Below, piece after piece: positions 9,363 through 17,327 of a DNA stretch of 64,000 nucleotides. The DNA lies in the NCBI GenBank assembly GCA_002716045.1, contig PAZC01000024.1:19836-83835 (forward strand), read 5' to 3'. Under the pieces are notes generated by a model, which saw nothing but the letters and a program-made list of their open reading frames with translations, searched no databases and was not told the DNA's origin. Each line of letters opens with the position of its first letter. Position 1 is the first letter of the stretch. The position numbers and the translations under genes are program-made. This stretch comes from Opitutia bacterium (lineage in GTDB: Bacteria > Verrucomicrobiota > Verrucomicrobiia > Opitutales > Seribacteraceae).

Positions 9363-9745
9363 ACTTCTGTTACGGGAAAGGTACTTGCGAGGATGACTTG
9401 ATTATCGATCTCTATGATGATCCCGTAATTGCCAGGGGTTTCGAAATCCAAGCCTTGGATGTCATTGATTAGATTGATCCTTTGGGCAGGGTTTTCGGCC
9501 TCGAATTCCTTCTCAATTATTGTGCGGGGCTCTTCCATGGGCAGACCAATGGTAATCTTGAGCTGATGCTTGCCCATGGTGAGATCCGAGAAGGAAAGGA
9601 ACCATACCATGCGGGGATGAGATACGGGAAATTCCTTGGCCCGCAGGTTGGTGAAGATACCAAGGAGGGTATGCTTGCCTGTGGCTGGGTCCACGTAAAC
9701 TGCGTCGCATGTGACCCAGGCCAAGATTTGTGGTTTTGTGGACAT
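9359..9745 (-). CDS. DUF6941-like small conserved protein
   Basis: This 128-residue protein contains the strings ILAWVTCDAVYVDPATGKHTLLGIF and FPVSHPRMVWFLSFSD, which I associate with the DUF6941 family of short cytosolic beta-rich proteins of unknown function. It has no signal peptide or membrane segment. The stop codon overlaps the start of the PfkB kinase (ATGA). It lies 32 bases after the M3 peptidase gene in the same orientation. The family call is from memory of the motif, so moderate certainty. Confidence 0.7.
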   Translation of the reverse strand: MSTKPQILAWVTCDAVYVDPATGKHTLLGIFTNLRAKEFPVSHPRMVWFLSFSDLTMGKHQLKITIGLPMEEPRTIIEKEFEAENPAQRINLINDIQGLDFETPGNYGIIIEIDNQVILASTFPVTEV

Positions 9746-9777
9746 GTTTGTGTTAAGGCCTAAGCATAAGCGTTTGC

Positions 9778-11889
9778 TCAGCCTGAGGCAAGACCACTCC
9801 TTGCCAAGAGGGCCATGGGATCGGGGTCCCGACCCATGAAGGCGCGGAAGAGATCCTCAGGTGGTTCGGAATTTCCTTTGCTTAGTATTTCCTGTCGGAA
9901 AGCCTTTCCGACGGATGATTCCATGATGCCTTCCTTTTTGAAGCGCGTGAAGGCATCGGCGTCGAGTACCTCGGCCCACTTGTAGGAATAGTAGGCGGCG
10001 GCATAGCCGACTGGGTGAGAAAACAAGTGACCGAATCGGTGCGCCCCGGAGGGAGGATTGGTTTTGCGTTTTGCCAAGTAGCCTTCGAGAACTTCCTCGA
10101 TGGCTTTTTCGAGGTCATCGTATCCCTCCGTGGCGAGCCGGCGATGCAGCTCGAGGTCCATTTTGCCGAGAGACAACTGGCGCATCATGGCGCTGCCCTC
10201 CATATAGTTGCGGGCCCGCAACATCTTTTGAAACAGTTCTTCGGGGATCGCTTCCCCGGTTTGGTGATGTCTCGCGAAGAGGTCTAGGCTTTGTCGCTCC
10301 CAGCACCAGTTCTCCATTATTTGTGAAGGTAGTTCGACGAAATCCCAGGCCACGTTCACCCCGTTCAGGCTCTTGTGCCTCACTTCACCGCAAAGATGGT
10401 GCATGAGGTGCCCGAACTCGTGAAAAACGGTTTCCACTTCGTAGTGTGTCAGCAGAGCCGGCTTGTTTTCGGAGGAGGGGGTCAAGTTTCCGCACATCAA
10501 GCCAAGGTGGGGAGAGAGGGTTCCACCTTCCATGGGTTCGCCGGTCTTGAGGAAGTTCATCCATGCTCCTCCGCGCTTGCTTTCACGCGGATGCCAGTCG
10601 GCATAGAATGACCCCATGTGGCGGCCGTTTTCTGAGTCGAAAAGGTCGTAGAACTTGACTTCCGGATGCCATACCTCGATGGGTTCGGCGTCGTTACCGT
10701 CGACTGTTGAGGCAGGTTTCCCCTCAAACTGAGTGGAGCGCTCCTCGATGCGGAGGCCGAACACGAGGGTGACGAGTTGGAACATGCCCTCGAGAACGGA
10801 CTCGATAGGGAAATAAGGTCGCAGGTCCTCTTCGTCGAAGTCGAAAAGATCCTTTTTTCGTTTCTCCATCCAGTAGCTGACCTCCCATGGTTCGAGCAAA
10901 TCCTTTGCCGCATCGGTCTTTTCCGCCTTGTAGGTTTCCAGTTCGTCGTTCTCCTGCTGGAAGATGGCGAAGGTCTTGTCCCGAAGGTCGCTCACGAAGG
11001 CATCGGCTCGGGCACCGTTTTTTGCCATGCGGCGAGCGAGCACTACGTCGGCGAAATCCTTTTTCCCGAGCAAGGCCGCTTTTTCGGTTCGAAGGGCAAG
11101 GATCTTGCGAATCAGTTCGGTGTTGTCGCGCTCGCCTTCCCGCCCGACAAGTCCGGACGCCTCCCACACTTGCCGCCGCAGATCGTCGTCGTCCAGATAT
11201 TGCATGAGGGGCATCATGGAAGGAGCATGCAAAGTGAAGAGCCAACGGGGCTTGCCGTCTTCATCGCCGAGCTTTTCCTTGGCGGCTTGCCGAGCGTTGG
11301 CGCGAGCCAATTCGGGAAGGCCGGCCAATTGATTTTCGTCTTCGATGACGAGGGTCCAGTCGTTGGTGGCGTCCAAGACGTTCTCGGCGAACTTTTGGGT
11401 TACTTGGGCTAGTTCGGTGGAGATGGCTTGCAGTCGCTCCCTTTTCTCTTCCGGCAGGTCCGCTCCGGCTTCCAGGAAGTCAGCCATGGTTTCCTCGAAC
11501 AATCTTTTGTCAGCCCCTTTCAGGGATTGGGCTTCCTCGGTTTTTGAGAAATGTCGCAGCGAAGACCATAGCTTGGCGTCCAAGGAAATCTTCGCGTTGA
11601 AGGCCGAGACCTTGGGCAACATTTCATTGTACGCCGGCCGTAATTCGTCGGAATTCCGGACCGAGTCCAAATGCCCGACCTTCCCCCATGCTTCGTTGAG
11701 TTCATCGATGGCGGCGCCGCCTGCTTGCACGACGTTGGCGAACGTGACCTCGGCAGGATCTAGCTGACGGATTGCTTCCAGGTTTTTCTCGGCCCGTTCC
11801 AGTGCCTCTTGAATGTCTGGAACCACGTTGTCTGGAGTCAACGCTGTCCAAGGGATTGCGAAGGAAGGATCAAGAAATGGATTTTTCAT
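9778..11889 (-). CDS. prlC: M3-family oligopeptidase (oligopeptidase A type)
   Basis: This 703-residue zinc peptidase carries the M3 signature VFHEFGHLMHH, with two zinc histidines and the catalytic glutamate; the third ligand is expected in the downstream WDFVELPSQIMENW region. The length and the N-terminal helical region match oligopeptidase A and the related dipeptidyl carboxypeptidase. It would degrade short peptides in the cytoplasm, such as cleaved signal peptides. There is no signal peptide. It is the first gene of the minus-strand run down to pyrC and diverges from the MDR reductase gene. Confidence 0.9.
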   Translation of the reverse strand: MKNPFLDPSFAIPWTALTPDNVVPDIQEALERAEKNLEAIRQLDPAEVTFANVVQAGGAAIDELNEAWGKVGHLDSVRNSDELRPAYNEMLPKVSAFNAKISLDAKLWSSLRHFSKTEEAQSLKGADKRLFEETMADFLEAGADLPEEKRERLQAISTELAQVTQKFAENVLDATNDWTLVIEDENQLAGLPELARANARQAAKEKLGDEDGKPRWLFTLHAPSMMPLMQYLDDDDLRRQVWEASGLVGREGERDNTELIRKILALRTEKAALLGKKDFADVVLARRMAKNGARADAFVSDLRDKTFAIFQQENDELETYKAEKTDAAKDLLEPWEVSYWMEKRKKDLFDFDEEDLRPYFPIESVLEGMFQLVTLVFGLRIEERSTQFEGKPASTVDGNDAEPIEVWHPEVKFYDLFDSENGRHMGSFYADWHPRESKRGGAWMNFLKTGEPMEGGTLSPHLGLMCGNLTPSSENKPALLTHYEVETVFHEFGHLMHHLCGEVRHKSLNGVNVAWDFVELPSQIMENWCWERQSLDLFARHHQTGEAIPEELFQKMLRARNYMEGSAMMRQLSLGKMDLELHRRLATEGYDDLEKAIEEVLEGYLAKRKTNPPSGAHRFGHLFSHPVGYAAAYYSYKWAEVLDADAFTRFKKEGIMESSVGKAFRQEILSKGNSEPPEDLFRAFMGRDPDPMALLARSGLASG

Positions 11890-11996
11890 TTGAGGAACAT
11901 GGCATGATTGCTTCCTTCATCCTCATGACAAGGCGAAAGCATTGGCTTTCTTCCTTCTTGAGCATCTCTTCAACTTCGGCATTTTGGTTCGCTTAT

Positions 11997-13034
11997 ATGA
12001 CTATTCTGTCCCAAAAGGTTTTGCGGTACGACCAGCATGGCGACCCGTCCGAGGTGCTCCGATTGGAGGAAAGTCCAGTTCCTCCTCTAGAGGATGGAGA
12101 TATATTGCTTCGGATGCGGGCGGCTGCCATCCATCCATCCGACCTCGGTTTGATCGCAGGGTCCTACGCTAACTTGCGCGACCTTCCTGCCATCGGTGGA
12201 CGCGAAGGGGTGGGGGAGGTGATTGAGGTAGGTCCGGGAGTGGACAAGAAGCTAATTGGACGCATGGCATCGATGCCCGAGGACCGGGGTGTTTGGGCCG
12301 AATACGTCCTGATGCGGGCCGCGGATTTATTTTTTCTTCCCATAGGTTTGCCGTTCGAACAGGCTGCCCTTGCCCTCCTTAACCCTATGACGGCTTGGCG
12401 TTTGCTGCATGACTTCGAGTACCTCAGGGAAGGTGATTGGATCATCCAGAACGCGGCCAATTCGGCGGTTGGTCTGGCAGTGATCCAATTGGCGAAGCAT
12501 CTGGGTGTCCGCACGGTGAACGTCGTGAGGCGCAATGAATTGTTTGACGACATGCAAAAGATCGGGGCCGACGCGGTGGCGCTGGATGACGATGATTATC
12601 CTGAAAGCCTGCTTGCTCTGACTGACGGGCAGGAACCAAAGCTTGCCTTGAACTCGATTGGCGGGTCCAGCGCCTTGCGCCTGGCGAAGTCACTTTGTCC
12701 CGGTGGAGTGCATGTTACTTTTGGCGCCATGACCGGTGAATCCATTCGCTTTCCCACGCGCCGTTTGATTTTTGACGACGTTCGATTCGTTGGCTTTTGG
12801 CTCGATCACTGGAAGCAGAGCCAATCTCCCGAAAAAGTTCATCAAGCGCGCGAGGAGATTCTCTTTCTCTCCGCGACCAATGTCTTGCAAAGCAGGATCG
12901 AGGCGACCTATCCGTTGGCTAAATATGAGGATGCCTTGGCCCGGGCGAGCGAACCTAGATTCGGGAAAGTGCTCTTTGTCCCTGACCAAGATGCGGGCAC
13001 ATTGGCGGAGAGTTCCTCGACCAACGCCTCGTAG
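11997..13034 (+). CDS. MDR-superfamily reductase, 2-enoyl thioester reductase (MECR)-like
   Basis: This 345-residue medium-chain dehydrogenase/reductase has the N-terminal GroES-like fold (VLRYDQHGDPSEVLRLEE, then PAIGGREGVGEVIEVG) and an NADPH-binding half with NAANSAVGLAVIQLAKHLGVRTVNVVRR. It lacks the zinc-binding cysteines of alcohol dehydrogenases. The closest group by pattern is the MECR/ETR-like enoyl thioester reductases, which reduce trans-2-enoyl-CoA or -ACP. The ORF track opens at 11772 inside the divergent peptidase gene; the methionine at 11997, before TILSQKVLRYD, is the natural start. The substrate assignment is inferred and a quinone reductase remains possible. Confidence 0.8.
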   Translation: MTILSQKVLRYDQHGDPSEVLRLEESPVPPLEDGDILLRMRAAAIHPSDLGLIAGSYANLRDLPAIGGREGVGEVIEVGPGVDKKLIGRMASMPEDRGVWAEYVLMRAADLFFLPIGLPFEQAALALLNPMTAWRLLHDFEYLREGDWIIQNAANSAVGLAVIQLAKHLGVRTVNVVRRNELFDDMQKIGADAVALDDDDYPESLLALTDGQEPKLALNSIGGSSALRLAKSLCPGGVHVTFGAMTGESIRFPTRRLIFDDVRFVGFWLDHWKQSQSPEKVHQAREEILFLSATNVLQSRIEATYPLAKYEDALARASEPRFGKVLFVPDQDAGTLAESSSTNAS

Positions 13035-13182
13035 TTTCCCAGTCCAGAAGGCTCATTCATTATTTTCTTTCAGAGGAGACTAACTGTTTGCACAATGATT
13101 TGTTGATTGATCGATTGATGTCATTTTGCATCAAAAAGCAGTCATTTCTTTTGTATCTTCCTTCATTCACCCAGCAACAACC

Positions 13183-13503
13183 ATGAAAACCGCCATTACC
13201 AAAACCCAACTCATTCTGACTTTTGCCACCCTCGTCCTCGTCGGGTTTTTCAGCACAGGAGCCTTCCGGGAAAAATCGGAGGCAACCTTGCCCGTTATCA
13301 AAGCCGGAGTCGATGATCGCGGCAATCCGATCTGCATCAACAAATCCCAAGTCTATATGTTTACAAAGGATGATTCTGGCCGTCGCATACTCTTTCATTT
13401 TCATGACCCTGGCGCTCGTGACGGCTTTTCCATTGTTAAGAAAGTCTTTGCAACCAACAAGGCGATGGATGAATACTGGGAGGTTTTGGTAAAGCAATGG
13501 TAA
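13183..13503 (+). CDS. Small exported protein of unknown function
   Basis: The 106-residue product starts with MKTAITKTQLILTFATLVLVGFF, a signal peptide or N-terminal anchor, followed by a small polar domain (VIKAGVDDRGNPICINKSQVYMFTKDD). I do not recognise the family. The ORF track starts 57 bases earlier, in a stretch without hydrophobic character, so the inner ATG is preferred. Its stop overlaps the start of the following MORN-like lipoprotein by seven bases (ATGGTAA), so the two are probably coupled. Confidence 0.65.
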   Translation: MKTAITKTQLILTFATLVLVGFFSTGAFREKSEATLPVIKAGVDDRGNPICINKSQVYMFTKDDSGRRILFHFHDPGARDGFSIVKKVFATNKAMDEYWEVLVKQW

Positions 13504-14171
13504 CTATTCCTTCACATGCCCGTACTGTTTCTCAGCGAGCAGTTATCTCCTCTCTTTTGGCTCTCCTCGGGGTCTTCTTGGCATCTTGCGAGAAACCTCT
13601 GAAGAGAAAGCTCATGATGGCCCTCGAACAAAACGCGACCGAGGAGCGAGGCGGTGTCCTTTTTGACGTAGCCAAAGACAAGCCTCACGATGGCTACGTC
13701 AAGGAAAGGGCGGATAATGGTCGCGTAACCTTCCTTTACGCTGTCCGCGGAGGAAAACGGGAAGGTATTTCCCTTGGTTGGCATGACAACGGGTCACTCA
13801 GCTTGCAGGGAAATTTCAAGGATGGCAAGGAGGACGGCTTGTGGACCACTTGGTACGAAAACGGAAACAAGAGATGGGAGGGCATGCGCCGGAGCGGTAA
13901 CAAGGATGGACCCTGGACCATGTGGCGTGAAGACGGCCAAAAGAAATCCGAAGGCTTTTATGAAAACAACCTTAAGCAAGGACGTGAAATTGTTTGGCAC
14001 CAGAACGGGCGCATTTGGCAAACCCGCTTTTTTCAAAAAGGAGCCAAGGATGGTCGCTGGATTTATTGGGACAAACAAGGCCGCATCGTCCGTGAAGAAG
14101 TATTTCGTGGCAATGAATTGATCGATAGCAAGAAGCTGCCCGACTTCTGGTTGCAGGACAAAGATTCCTGA
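13497..14171 (+). CDS. MORN-like repeat lipoprotein (YwqK-type)
   Basis: The 224-residue protein has a lipoprotein signal peptide with lipobox LASC (LLGVFLASCEKP). The C-terminal half holds MORN-variant repeats of the form 'G.W..W..nG.k..eG....g...G': LWTTWYENGNKRWEGM, PWTMWREDGQKKSEGF, then EIVWHQNGRI and RWIYWDKQGRI. Such repeats form an extended beta-sheet; the YwqK name comes from an antitoxin label, but an antitoxin role is not supported here. It is likely anchored in the envelope. Two further lipoproteins of this type occur in the window, at 16.2 and 62.4 kb. Confidence 0.8.
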   Translation: MVTIPSHARTVSQRAVISSLLALLGVFLASCEKPLKRKLMMALEQNATEERGGVLFDVAKDKPHDGYVKERADNGRVTFLYAVRGGKREGISLGWHDNGSLSLQGNFKDGKEDGLWTTWYENGNKRWEGMRRSGNKDGPWTMWREDGQKKSEGFYENNLKQGREIVWHQNGRIWQTRFFQKGAKDGRWIYWDKQGRIVREEVFRGNELIDSKKLPDFWLQDKDS

Positions 14172-14312
14172 CCATTTTTCTTGCTCTTTGCCGCTCGTTT
14201 TTCGATTTGTCCGCCTCGGGCAAAGATATTTTTTCGTTAAATACTTGGGCCCATCACTTGCGCTTTCGGCTTTTGTCGATATATTGAGTCTTAACGAGCT
14301 TCTAATCTATTC

Positions 14313-14537
14313 ATGAAGGAAAAACTACCAACAGTGAAACGCCTGCATATTCTGGAAGATTACAATCGAGGCCGCAAAGTGATGGTTGTGACAAGGGATT
14401 CCAATTTTACTTGGGGTCGTTGGTTGAGGCGCAATCGAAATGCCATGGAGGCGGTCGAGGAATATTCATCGGCGGACGCGAAGACGCAGGAGACTCTCCG
14501 ACGGTTTCTGGGATCATTGGGCATCCACTTGCGCTGA
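14313..14537 (+). CDS. Small basic hypothetical protein
   Basis: This 74-residue basic protein (KRLHILEDYNRGRKVMVVTRD, then FTWGRWLRRNRNAMEAVEEY) has no signal peptide or membrane segment. No family is recognised. It sits alone between the MORN-like lipoprotein and the convergent rhamnulokinase gene. The ATG start has no strong ribosome binding site. Its amino-acid composition looks protein-like, but it could be spurious. Confidence 0.5.
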   Translation: MKEKLPTVKRLHILEDYNRGRKVMVVTRDSNFTWGRWLRRNRNAMEAVEEYSSADAKTQETLRRFLGSLGIHLR

Positions 14538-14570
14538 AGGAAAACCTCTCGGTTTTCTGTCGGCCAAGTA

Positions 14571-16034
14571 CTAGCTCAACTGGTCAAGTCGTGTGGCTGC
14601 GCTAGCCCAATCCCCTGTGTTGCCTGGCTCAAACACTTGCAGATCGCAAGATTTACCTATTCTTCTGCGGGCTTCTTCCAAAGACGACAGTTCGCCCAGA
14701 GAAAGCGCTTGGGCAGCCACGTTTCCCAAGGCCGTTGCCTCTGCAGGGCCTGCGATCACCGGTATGCCGAGGGCATCGGCGGTAAATTGATTGAGCAGCT
14801 CGTTGCGACTACCACCGCCGATCACGTGTAGTCTGGAGAAATCCCTGTCCGTTAATTCACTGAGGTCCGTGATTCTTTTTCGATAGAGCAAGGCGAGGCT
14901 TTCCAGTACACAGCGAACGAAGGCTCCTGAAGAGCTTGGTTCCGCTTGCCCTGTCTCACGGCAATACGCTGCAATTGTAGCCGGCATGTCCTCCGGATTG
15001 AAGAAGCGTTCGTCATCCGGATCGATTAAATGGGCAAAAGGTTGAGCTTTGCGGGCCAAGGTTGCAAGTTCCTCATAGTTGATTGAAATCCCTTCCCCGG
15101 CCCATTTTCGACGACATTCCTGAATCAGCCACAACCCGATTACGTTACGAAGAAAACGCACGCGGTGATCATAACCGATTTCGTTGGTGAAGTTTCTTTC
15201 GCGGGCATCGTCGGAAACAAGTGGATCATTTAATTCCGTCCCGATGAGAGACCACGTGCCTGAACTAAGGAAAGCCCAATGTCCCGAATCTTCGGTAACG
15301 GGTACAGCAGCAACCGCTGCTCCTGTGTCGTGCGAAAGACCGGCTACGACCTTGACGTTACCTAGGCCTGTTTCCATTCCAATTTCAGGAAGCAAGGTTC
15401 CTAGTTCTGTTCCAGAGGGCACGATCTCAGGGAACTTGTCTTCGTTTATGCCCGTGGCTTCCAGCAAACGAGTTGACCAACGCCGGTTGCGTGGGTCGTA
15501 TAGTTGGGTTGTGCTGGCAATTGACAATTCGGTCTTTGCCACCCCGCAGAGCAAATAGTTAAAGGCATCCGCCATTGGCAGGATCATTTTCGCGACCTTC
15601 AGGCGGTCGGGGTTTTCGGCTGCCAGTTGAAACAAGGTATTGAATGCGATGAACTGCAAACCGGTTTCCTCGTAGACATCTTCCCAGGCGATTTCCTCCA
15701 AGACTTTCTCCGCCGCCGCCTTGTTGCGCTCGTCTCGATAATGGTAGGCTGGGGGCATAATGGCACCTTTTCCATCTATTAGAACGTAATCCACTCCCCA
15801 GGAATCGACGCTCACCGATTCTATGACCAAGCCTAGGCGGCTCGCCTTGGTAAGTCCGACCTTGATTTCTCGAAACAGGGCATCCAAATCCCAGGTCAGG
15901 GAATTACCGTTTGCCAATGGCAGGTTGGGAAAACGATGAACTTCCTCCAGCTCGAGTTTATCGTTGCGGATTGTACCGAGCATGACGCGACCACTTTCGG
16001 CCCCGAGATCGACTGCAAGATAGCATTTGGCCAT
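14571..16034 (-). CDS. rhaB: Rhamnulokinase (FGGY family)
   Basis: This 487-residue FGGY sugar kinase begins with the phosphate-binding motif DLGAESGRVMLG and contains SVDSWGVDYVLID, YHYRDERN, GLQFIAFNTLFQL, LSHDTGAAVAAVP and HVIGGGSRNELLNQFTADALG, the pattern of rhamnulokinases. It phosphorylates L-rhamnulose at O-1 in rhamnose catabolism. No rhamnose isomerase, aldolase or regulator gene is adjacent, so the pathway partners must lie elsewhere. A different deoxy-ketose is possible but less likely. Confidence 0.9.
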   Translation of the reverse strand: MAKCYLAVDLGAESGRVMLGTIRNDKLELEEVHRFPNLPLANGNSLTWDLDALFREIKVGLTKASRLGLVIESVSVDSWGVDYVLIDGKGAIMPPAYHYRDERNKAAAEKVLEEIAWEDVYEETGLQFIAFNTLFQLAAENPDRLKVAKMILPMADAFNYLLCGVAKTELSIASTTQLYDPRNRRWSTRLLEATGINEDKFPEIVPSGTELGTLLPEIGMETGLGNVKVVAGLSHDTGAAVAAVPVTEDSGHWAFLSSGTWSLIGTELNDPLVSDDARERNFTNEIGYDHRVRFLRNVIGLWLIQECRRKWAGEGISINYEELATLARKAQPFAHLIDPDDERFFNPEDMPATIAAYCRETGQAEPSSSGAFVRCVLESLALLYRKRITDLSELTDRDFSRLHVIGGGSRNELLNQFTADALGIPVIAGPAEATALGNVAAQALSLGELSSLEEARRRIGKSCDLQVFEPGNTGDWASAATRLDQLS

Positions 16035-16168
16035 GATTACCTTAGTGGGTCGCGCAAGGAACTGTTCTGGAGCAAAAGAAGCAAAAGTTGACCCTTGTCT
16101 CTTGCATCGTGTAAGGGCGTTATTCCATGGCAGGGCAACTGGAGGGCCCCAAGATCAAATTGGCAAGG

Positions 16169-16939
16169 CTAGGGAGCAGGATTTTCAACCGCATTCCCGC
16201 CAGCGTAAGTTTTACGCGAACTTTCGGAGCCATCTTCGTTGTATTCGATCCAAAGCCCTTCTTTGCTTCCTTCCTTGAAGGAACCTTCCGAACTCTTCTG
16301 GCCGTTCTTGTACCAATAGGTCCATCGCCCGTCGAGATGGTTGTCCTTCCATTGTCCTTCTTCTGACTTTTGCCCGTTATCGTACCATTCGATCCAAGAG
16401 CCTTCTTCGGTTCCACCCTTGTATTCCCCTTCCTGCCACTTTTGACCGTTCGGATGCCAATAAGTCCATAAACCTTCCATGTTGCCGTCCTTGTACCTTC
16501 CTTCGCCGATTTTTTGTCCACTGTCATTCCATTCGGTCCAGACTCCCTCGCTTTCGTTGTTTTTCCATTCCCCTTCGCTTAGTTTCTGTCCCGCTTCATT
16601 CCATTTCGTCCAAGGGCCATTTTTTTGGCCGTCCTTGTATTGAACCAAGTGGACTAGGTTGCCACTGGGGCTCAGTTCTTTGGCCCATCCCGTGAAGGGT
16701 TTGTCCTCGTTGGGAGCGAAAGAACCATTGCCGTCCTCTTCTTGCAAACGGCCTAGAAAGACTGCCTTGCTGAGCCTTTCCTCAAGGGGATTAGCTGGTT
16801 CGCCTTGTTTTGTTTCAGGCTGTGGAGGCGTTTGATTCGTTTCCGGTTGTGGCAACGTTTTTTCGGATGTTTCCTTTCCGGAGTCATCTCCACACCCAGC
16901 GAGCGCCACGAATAAAAGTATCGGGATAATCGTTTTCAT
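16169..16939 (-). CDS. MORN-like repeat lipoprotein (YwqK-type)
   Basis: The 256-residue precursor has a lipobox signal (LLFVALAGCGDD), then a proline/glutamine/threonine-rich spacer (about residues 25-55) and six or more MORN-variant repeats running to the C-terminus, for example PWTKWNEAGQKLSEGEW, VWTEWNDSGQKIGEGRY, LWTYWHPNGQKWQEGEY and SWIEWYDNGQKSEEGQW. It is probably tethered to a membrane and displays a long repeat surface. Spacing to rhaB is 134 bases in the same orientation. The repeat units are more regular than in the 13.5 kb paralogue. Confidence 0.85.
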   Translation of the reverse strand: MKTIIPILLFVALAGCGDDSGKETSEKTLPQPETNQTPPQPETKQGEPANPLEERLSKAVFLGRLQEEDGNGSFAPNEDKPFTGWAKELSPSGNLVHLVQYKDGQKNGPWTKWNEAGQKLSEGEWKNNESEGVWTEWNDSGQKIGEGRYKDGNMEGLWTYWHPNGQKWQEGEYKGGTEEGSWIEWYDNGQKSEEGQWKDNHLDGRWTYWYKNGQKSSEGSFKEGSKEGLWIEYNEDGSESSRKTYAGGNAVENPAP

Positions 16940-17089
16940 TGTGCCTATTCTAGAAACCTTACCTTCCTTATTGCAAGCCCCCCTTGTTTCTCTTTGCTTG
17001 ATCGAGGTTGCTATTTCTCGCCGCCTACTTTTCTTGGTTTTGAAGCAACCTCGCTTGACGCCGCGCCTAACATTGCCACTTTTTCACAC

Positions 17090-17302
17090 ATGTCTATTTT
17101 TCGCTATCTTCAGCTAGCCCCTTTTTTCATCGGAAATTGGGTGTGGGCTCAAAATGCGACTTCCTCCAGCAATTCCTTCGGTGACCGGGGTTTCTGGGAA
17201 GACGCACTGGATAATCCAGGCCATTATTCCTACGTATTGATCATTTTCATAGTCCTTGGTTATTTTCTCTGGAAGGTGCAGGGCTTGGGCGAGGACGATT
17301 GA
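17090..17302 (+). CDS. Small membrane protein upstream of the TIR gene
   Basis: The 70-residue protein (MSIFRYLQLAPFFIG...) has an N-terminal hydrophobic stretch that may be a signal or anchor, a short polar segment rich in serine and asparagine, and one clear transmembrane helix (YSYVLIIFIVLGYFLW) with a short cytoplasmic tail (KVQGLGEDD). The ATG at 17090 avoids the 32 non-hydrophobic residues of the longer ORF. The stop lies 25 bases before the chosen start of the GYF_2-TIR gene, and the longer TIR ORF overlaps it, so the pair is probably co-transcribed. It resembles small membrane subunits such as CcmD only in topology. Confidence 0.6.
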   Translation: MSIFRYLQLAPFFIGNWVWAQNATSSSNSFGDRGFWEDALDNPGHYSYVLIIFIVLGYFLWKVQGLGEDD

Positions 17303-17327
17303 CGAGAATGCCCTTCTCGTTTTATTG

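Noticed and set aside
10777-11412. 211-residue plus-strand ORF opposite the M3 peptidase
   Set aside because: It lies wholly within the peptidase gene on the other strand and has no family pattern.
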